A stretch of 64,000 nucleotides of DNA from CAZFOB01 sp964520325 (GTDB lineage Bacteria; Actinomycetota; JAICYB01), in assembly GCA_964520325.1 (NCBI GenBank), contig CAZFOB010000001.1, positions 124,001 to 188,000 of the forward strand, in the 5' to 3' direction. A program made the position numbers and the translations under genes. This document shows, in pieces, positions 59,605 to 64,000 of the stretch; positions within the stretch are counted from its first letter, which is position 1, and each line of letters starts with the position of its first letter. Below the pieces are notes generated by a model. That model was not told the DNA's origin, searched no databases, and saw only the letters and a program-made list of their open reading frames with translations.

Positions 59605-60030
59605 ATGTCGCAGACTCTGCGCATGGTGAACAAGCATCTCGGTGAGCTCGCCCTGCGGGTGAGCAACCTCGCGTTGATGAAAGCCTTCTATCGCGACGTC
59701 GTCGGCCTCGAGGTCTTCAACGACGACTTCGAGAGCTCGCAGCGGTTCCTGTTCCTCCGGATCGCGGATACATCGCCCGGTCATCCGCAGGTTCTCGGAC
59801 TGTTCGATCGATCCGTCGAGACCGCGCAGCCGAAGAGCACTCTCGATCATTTCGCATTCGTGATCGATCTCGCCGACTACGAGCCCGAAAAGGAACGCCT
59901 TGAAAAGCTCGGTATCGGTGTCCTGCCACTCACGTTCCCGGTCTTCGGATGGCGAGCGCTCTTCTTTCAGGATCCGGAGGGCAACACGATCGAGTTCGTC
60001 TGCTACGACGAAAGTGTAAAAGGACATTGA
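59605..60030 (+). CDS. VOC-family (glyoxalase/dioxygenase-like) protein
   Basis: A 141-residue protein with paired beta-alpha-beta-beta-beta modules: LGELALRVSNLALMKAFYRDVVGL at the start, HFAFVIDLADYEPEKERL, and FFQDPEGNTIEFVCYD at the end. Metal ligands could be E12 or nearby, H88 region and E128 region, but the reaction cannot be named. ATG 59623, with CAGACT 6 nt upstream, is a serious alternative start that removes six residues. Confidence 0.75.
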   Translation: MSQTLRMVNKHLGELALRVSNLALMKAFYRDVVGLEVFNDDFESSQRFLFLRIADTSPGHPQVLGLFDRSVETAQPKSTLDHFAFVIDLADYEPEKERLEKLGIGVLPLTFPVFGWRALFFQDPEGNTIEFVCYDESVKGH

Positions 60031-60061
60031 ATCGACAGTCGTCTGCAGTAACGACAAAGAC

Positions 60062-62971
60062 CTACGCTTCCTTGCCGTAGAACAGGCGGTCGGTGACGCG
60101 GCGCGCGCGCCGCGTGGTGCGTTTGTAGCGCTCGAGGAACCTCGAGCGCGACAAGAGACCGTAGCCGAGGCTTTGCGCCAGACGCTCGACCTCCTCGTCG
60201 CGAGTGGGTAGAGCATCGGTCGCGAGTCCACGGAGCAGGAACATGTGGTTACGAACGCGGTTGAGCAGCAGGTAGGCGTCTCGCAGCCATCCCGCGTCCT
60301 GCTCGTCGAGCAGACCAAGAGCCTCGAGGGATCCGATCGCTTTGTACGTGCTCGGCGTGCGCAGCTCGGGATAGCTACGCCCATACCGCATCTGCTGCAA
60401 CTGCACGGTGAACTCGACGTCGGCGAGACCACCGACACCGAGCTTCACCTGGTACCGCGCGTCCTCGCGTGTGCTCACGCGCTCGCGTTCGATGCGGGCC
60501 TTCATCTTCCGGATCTCACCGACCTCTTCAGCCGTCAGGCTCGGCCGCCACACCTTCGAAGCAACCGAGTCGATCAGCAGGCGGCCGAGGGCGCGATCGC
60601 CGGCGCACGGACGCGCGCGTGTGAGCGCTTGGAACTCCCACAACGAAGCCCAACGCTCGTAGTAGACGAGGTAACTCTGGAACGTGCGGACGAGCGGACC
60701 ACTGCGTCCTTCTGGACGAAGCTCGGCGTCGACCTTGAAGATCGGCGGCGTCGACGCGAGTAGGGCGATGACTCGCTCGGCGACGGCCGAGTGGAAGAGC
60801 CGCGCGTCGGTGCCGTCCGGACAGGCCGAGTCCTGATCGTAGACGAACATCACGTCGAGATCGCTCGCGTGATTGAGCTCACGGCCGCCGTAACGTCCCA
60901 TGCCGATGACGGCGAAAGATCCGGGTGGAGGTCCGTCCGTTCTTGCGGCCTCAACACTCCGCGCATAGTCGATCGCGGCATCAAGACACGCGTCGCCGAC
61001 GTCGGAGAGCTCGGCGGCGACCTCGACGAACACTTCCGGATCGGCGCCCGCGCCGAGGTCGCGTGCCGCCAGCCTGAGCTGCTCGGCGTCTTTGAAACGC
61101 CGCAGGCTGTTCGCCGCCTCGAGCTCCGACCCCGCTCGACGAACGACCGAAACCGCATGAGCGCGGACGTCCTGTTCATGCTGCTCGCCGAGCGCGGTGA
61201 TCAGGCTGGGATCGCGCGAGAGCAGACCGCTGAGAACAGGCCCAGTGCCGAGCACGCGGCAGAGCAACTCGACGACGGGTGGTTCGTCGCGAAGCACGGC
61301 CAGCAGGTGCGGTAATGCGTCGAACCCGTGTGAGAGATCGGCCAAACGCTCCATGCCGGCGTCCGCATCGGGCGTCTCCGCCATCCACGCCAGGACTCCC
61401 GGAAGGACGGCGCGCATGACCTTGGCTCGACGCGACGACCCCGCCGTCATCTTCGCGATCGCTTCACGGACGCGCGGGGGCCGGTCGAAACCGAGGGCGG
61501 CGAAGCGATCGTCGGCCTCCTCGTCGGACATCGTCGCGCGCAGGCTCGGCGTTGATGCGAACGTTTCCATAAGGGGGCGGTAGAACAACCGCTCGTGGAT
61601 CGTGCGTACAACGTTGGTCGTAGCCGACCACGCTTCCTCGAACGCCTCGAGTGCCGTCGTCGCGGACCCTTCGCGGAAACCCAAGCTGCGCGCGAGATGT
61701 TCTCGTTTGCGCTCGGACGACGGGACGGTGTGCGTCTGGCGTCCGCTCTCGACCTGCAGGCGATGCTCGACATGTCGGAGGAATACGTACGCGTCCTCGA
61801 GTGCGCGAACGTCGTCCTCGGCGACGAAGCCCTCGGCCCCCATGATGTCGAGCGCGTCGAGTGTCGAACGAACGCGCAACTGCGTGTGGTGACGCCCGTG
61901 CACGAGTTGAAGCAGCTGCAGCGCGAATTCGACGTCGCGGATGCCGCCGCGGCCGAGCTTCACCTCTCTTTGTGGCGGCAGACCCCCCGCAGCCTCTCCT
62001 TCTTGTGCGGGGAGACCCCCCACACCCCCCCGCCCCCGTCGGCGCGACCGCAAGCCCCGGCGCACGATCTCTTGTTCGGCGCGCGCCTTCAACGCCCGGA
62101 TCTGCTGCACCGCATCCGGCGACAGTTTCTCGGGCCACACGTACGGCTGGATCAGCTCCATGAACTCAGCGCCGAGCGCTTCGTCGCCTGCGGCCGGCCG
62201 GCATTTGATGAGCGACTGGAACTCCCACACGTGAGCCCAGCGGTCGTAGTAGGTGCGGTAGGCATCGATCGTGCGGACGAGTGCGCCATTGCGTCCCTCC
62301 GGCCGCAGATCAGCATCGACGCGGAAGATCACCGGCGGTCCGCTCATGACCTCGATGACGCGCTGTGCCACGCGCTCAGCCTCGTCGGTGCTCCCGCCGT
62401 CGGGGGCGACGAAGAGGACATCGATATCGGACACATAATTGAGCTCCTCGGCTCCCCACTTGCCCATCGCCATCACCGCCAGACGCACCTCGCTCCCCTC
62501 TTCGTCGAGCACGCGGTGTAGACACTCGTCGGCGAGTGCGGTTAGCGACCGCGTCGTGGCACAGAGCGACTCACGGTCCGGCGCGGACGCGAGGTCGGAA
62601 GCCGCGATATCGACGATGCCCGCGTTGCGCAACCCCGCGACGTCGGTTCGCTCGGCGCGGGGATCGCCGAGGAGCTCGCCGGGCAAGCCCGGTGTACGGC
62701 TGAGGAGATCGGTGAGGTAGTCGCTGAAACCGACGATCCGAAGGAGTGCGGCTGCGCGGTCGGGCCGCCCGTACACGCGATGACGCACGGCTTCGCCGAG
62801 CCGTTGGAGCCTGCGCCATCCGGCGTCCGGATCGGCAGTGCCGCCGAGCAACGCAAGAACGGTCGTCCAACGGTCGTCGGTGGCCCAATCCTCCGGGAGG
62901 TCCGCCGCGACCTTCGCGGGCGCGCGAAATCCGTAGCGCGCGAGCGGAGCAGCATCGACCGCTCGGCTCAA
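60062..62971 (-). CDS. glnE: Glutamine synthetase adenylyltransferase / adenylyl-removing enzyme
   Basis: Adds and removes AMP on the tyrosine of glutamine synthetase. The 969-residue protein has two nucleotidyltransferase halves: GKWGAEELNYVSDIDVLF (D182, D184) for de-adenylylation, and GMGRYGGRELNHASDLDVMF near residue 700 for adenylylation. Each is followed by a helical domain (VKLGRGGIRDVEFALQLLQL, VKLGVGGLADVEFTVQL). A Gly/Arg-rich insert at residues 307-333 interrupts the usual RRG to VKLG link. TTG 62971 starts 1 bp after the TetR stop. Its target is the GSI-beta enzyme at 50977-52398. Confidence 0.95.
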   Translation of the reverse strand: MSRAVDAAPLARYGFRAPAKVAADLPEDWATDDRWTTVLALLGGTADPDAGWRRLQRLGEAVRHRVYGRPDRAAALLRIVGFSDYLTDLLSRTPGLPGELLGDPRAERTDVAGLRNAGIVDIAASDLASAPDRESLCATTRSLTALADECLHRVLDEEGSEVRLAVMAMGKWGAEELNYVSDIDVLFVAPDGGSTDEAERVAQRVIEVMSGPPVIFRVDADLRPEGRNGALVRTIDAYRTYYDRWAHVWEFQSLIKCRPAAGDEALGAEFMELIQPYVWPEKLSPDAVQQIRALKARAEQEIVRRGLRSRRRGRGGVGGLPAQEGEAAGGLPPQREVKLGRGGIRDVEFALQLLQLVHGRHHTQLRVRSTLDALDIMGAEGFVAEDDVRALEDAYVFLRHVEHRLQVESGRQTHTVPSSERKREHLARSLGFREGSATTALEAFEEAWSATTNVVRTIHERLFYRPLMETFASTPSLRATMSDEEADDRFAALGFDRPPRVREAIAKMTAGSSRRAKVMRAVLPGVLAWMAETPDADAGMERLADLSHGFDALPHLLAVLRDEPPVVELLCRVLGTGPVLSGLLSRDPSLITALGEQHEQDVRAHAVSVVRRAGSELEAANSLRRFKDAEQLRLAARDLGAGADPEVFVEVAAELSDVGDACLDAAIDYARSVEAARTDGPPPGSFAVIGMGRYGGRELNHASDLDVMFVYDQDSACPDGTDARLFHSAVAERVIALLASTPPIFKVDAELRPEGRSGPLVRTFQSYLVYYERWASLWEFQALTRARPCAGDRALGRLLIDSVASKVWRPSLTAEEVGEIRKMKARIERERVSTREDARYQVKLGVGGLADVEFTVQLQQMRYGRSYPELRTPSTYKAIGSLEALGLLDEQDAGWLRDAYLLLNRVRNHMFLLRGLATDALPTRDEEVERLAQSLGYGLLSRSRFLERYKRTTRRARRVTDRLFYGKEA
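61968..62050 (-). repeat. GC-rich duplicated insert inside glnE
   Basis: On the minus strand a run of G tracts (5, 7 and 6 Gs) leads into two similar 8-codon units, GGLPAQEG and GGLPPQRE, each starting GGGGGTCT. The frame is intact. The G tracts could fold as a quadruplex in single-stranded DNA or mRNA. Confidence 0.65.
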
Positions 62972-62972
62972 G

Positions 62973-63704
62973 CTACGTGCCGTGCGACCCGTTCATCGAC
63001 GCCCCGACCTTGTCGCGCAAGCGCCGGAGGTCGGGGGTCATCTCGACCTCGAGTCGCAACTCGGCGACCAACACCGCCTGCGCGCCAAGCAGCCCACCGA
63101 GGCAGAAGTCGATGGCCTCCTGGATCACGCGGTCGAGATCACCGTCGGCGCGCCGGAAGTAGTCCCGCGCGAGTTGGTCGACCACGCCGGAGATCGCACG
63201 CGCAGGAAACTCGGGGTCGGTATCGCGTACGACGCCCTTGTCGATCGCATCGGCGATGTGACGTGCGGTGTCGACAACCGACACGTTGCCCGTGCGCGAC
63301 CGCTGGCGGCGCACTTCGGTCGATACGTGGTCGAGCAATGCGAAGACATGTGCGTTGCGGACGATGAAATCGAAAGACGCGATGATGCCCTTGGCGATCC
63401 GACGGACCGGATCGGCCTCGTCGGCGATGAAGGCGGCCTGGAAGAGGCGGAGACGGCGACCGACGTCGTCGAAGATCTCACGGAACAGCGCATCCTTCGA
63501 GTCGAAGTACCAGTAGAAGACCCCTTGGCCGACCCCGACCTTCCCGACGATGTCGGAGATGCGAGTTCGTCCGAAGCCGTTCTCGCCGGCGAGCAGGACG
63601 GCTGCTTGCATGAGCTCCGCGCGCCGGCGCATCCCTGCCGGTGTGCGTCGCTGTTCAGTGGTTGTCCCGCCGGGCCTGCGACCGCCGGCCCTCCTTACCG
63701 TCAT
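62973..63704 (-). CDS. TetR-family transcriptional regulator
   Basis: A 243-residue repressor. After a basic N-terminus, residues about 27-75 form the TetR HTH (LMQAAVLLAGENGFGRTRISDIVGKVGVGQGVFYWYFDSKDAL in part), and the rest is a helical ligand domain. The ligand is unknown. It ends 1 bp before the glnE start, so it is cotranscribed with glnE; whether it regulates nitrogen genes is open. TAGACT 6 nt before the ATG suggests a leaderless message. Confidence 0.88.
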   Translation of the reverse strand: MTVRRAGGRRPGGTTTEQRRTPAGMRRRAELMQAAVLLAGENGFGRTRISDIVGKVGVGQGVFYWYFDSKDALFREIFDDVGRRLRLFQAAFIADEADPVRRIAKGIIASFDFIVRNAHVFALLDHVSTEVRRQRSRTGNVSVVDTARHIADAIDKGVVRDTDPEFPARAISGVVDQLARDYFRRADGDLDRVIQEAIDFCLGGLLGAQAVLVAELRLEVEMTPDLRRLRDKVGASMNGSHGT

Positions 63705-63710
63705 ACGACG

Positions 63711-63716
63711 AGTCTA
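63711..63716 (-). promoter_or_regulatory. -10 hexamer TAGACT, leaderless start of tetR-glnE
   Basis: On the minus strand TAGACT ends exactly 6 nt before ATG 63704. The stretch from here to the rnpB terminator (63717-63853) holds no gene I can support. Confidence 0.5.
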
Positions 63717-63853
63717 GGAGTCTGGGACGCGTTGGTTGAGCGGTGGCGGCTCGCCGTCGCGAGCCAGTCCAGCGCAGCCTCGATGGCAACGTCGCGCGCC
63801 ATCTCGGGCGAAGCGGGCCTCGCTTGGAGGTCGTCTTCCGGCTCCGCGGGAAG

Positions 63854-63890
63854 CAAGAGGCCCCCTGTCAGCTGCGCGGGGGGCCTCTTG
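63854..63890 (-). terminator. Stem-loop downstream of rnpB
   Basis: Minus-strand CAAGAGGCCCCC pairs with GGGGGCCTCTTG (12-bp stem, 13-nt loop), just after the RNase P RNA 3' end. It lacks a clear T-run (CTTCCC follows). Confidence 0.65.
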
Positions 63891-63892
63891 GA

Positions 63893-64000
63893 GTATGCCG
63901 TCCTGTAGGCGGGATCCTGTCCCGGTGACGCCTCGCGGCATCGCCGGTGGCGACCATCCATCTCGCCGACGCGTTACCGCGCCGCTCTAGCTACCTACCC
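63893..64000 (-). ncRNA. rnpB: RNase P RNA, 3' part (truncated by window edge)
   Basis: Catalytic RNA of RNase P, which trims tRNA 5' ends. The minus strand contains, in order, GGGTAGGTAGCTAGAGC, the GAGATGGATGGTCGCC segment and ACAGGATCCCGCCTACAGGAC. These match the conserved 3' region of bacterial type A RNase P RNA (compare E. coli GGGTAGGCTGCTTGAGCC, TAGATGAATGACTG and ACAGAACCCGGCTTA). The 5' part, including the GAGGAAAGTCC region, lies beyond 64000. The exact 3' end is approximate. It lies upstream of tetR-glnE on the same strand. Confidence 0.85.

Noticed and set aside
63701..63961. 86-codon minus-strand frame between tetR and rnpB
   Set aside because: It runs through the RNase P RNA 3' end and its stem-loop, so it is not expected to be coding; a 33-codon start at 63802 has no ribosome binding site or recognisable motif.

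Overview
This 64-kb window is a densely packed, GC-rich chromosomal segment. It carries 60 protein genes and the 3' end of one RNA gene, with no gap above 300 bases. The gene content points to an Actinomycetota (actinobacterial) chromosome. It includes a SepH-type septation protein, F420-type LLM and PPOX oxidoreductases, a MoeZ-type adenylyltransferase-rhodanese, a Pol-PE-Lig LigD, a DEDDh exonuclease-GIY-YIG fusion, a GlnE adenylyltransferase with a matching adenylylatable glutamine synthetase, and a lysine/alanine-rich principal sigma factor. I cannot name the genus. The absence of WhiB, Ku or mycolate genes in the window is not informative.

Layout. 1-8 kb: a TPR-like protein, glycerol kinase, a GPGG small membrane protein, PlsC, endonuclease III, a COG2403-like P-loop GTPase, enoyl-CoA hydratase and LigD. 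8-17.5 kb: an RsbU-like phosphatase, a ROK kinase, an ArsA/Get3-like ATPase facing a MerR regulator, phosphoesterase/SRPBCC genes, a CcmH-like protein, OsmC, MmgE/PrpD and an LLM oxidoreductase. 17.5-27 kb: a lipoprotein plus MFS pair, PPOX, MoeZ, SepH, a small Cys-rich protein behind a LexA-type box, a zinc-ribbon protein, a DsbA-like protein, the exonuclease/GIY-YIG gene behind a second LexA-type box, and the principal sigma factor. 27-35.6 kb: a methyltransferase, a STAS protein, an MFS exporter with an orphan PEP-mobile-domain protein, two alpha/beta hydrolases, an M20 peptidase, a cupredoxin lipoprotein, TusA and RidA.

35.6-64 kb is rich in signalling and nitrogen control. A GSI-alpha-like glutamine synthetase is followed by an atypical OmpR-like regulator. 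A second glutamine synthetase (GSI-beta) has the conserved adenylylation tyrosine, and GlnE lies 8 kb further on. Both synthetase genes share a GTAAC/GTTAC repeat operator. Three class III cyclase-homology proteins lie between 37 and 59 kb. One ends in five tandem NTF2/SnoaL-like domains. Another sits in an overlapping four-gene operon (PspC/LiaF-like, two-TM protein, cyclase domain, Lon-type protease domain). That operon is divergent from a PspC-sensor kinase/NarL regulator pair, and this locus is my main candidate for an undescribed system. A free-standing LAGLIDADG gene follows the terminator of the second glutamine synthetase. The window ends in the 3' part of RNase P RNA on the minus strand.

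Two genome-style features recur. About fifteen genes have a TANNNT hexamer 5-10 nt (most often 6) before the start codon and no Shine-Dalgarno sequence, as expected for leaderless mRNAs. Five of eleven convergent gene pairs overlap by exactly four bases at a (C/T)TAA shared stop. Same-strand neighbours often overlap as ATGA/GTGA/TTGA.
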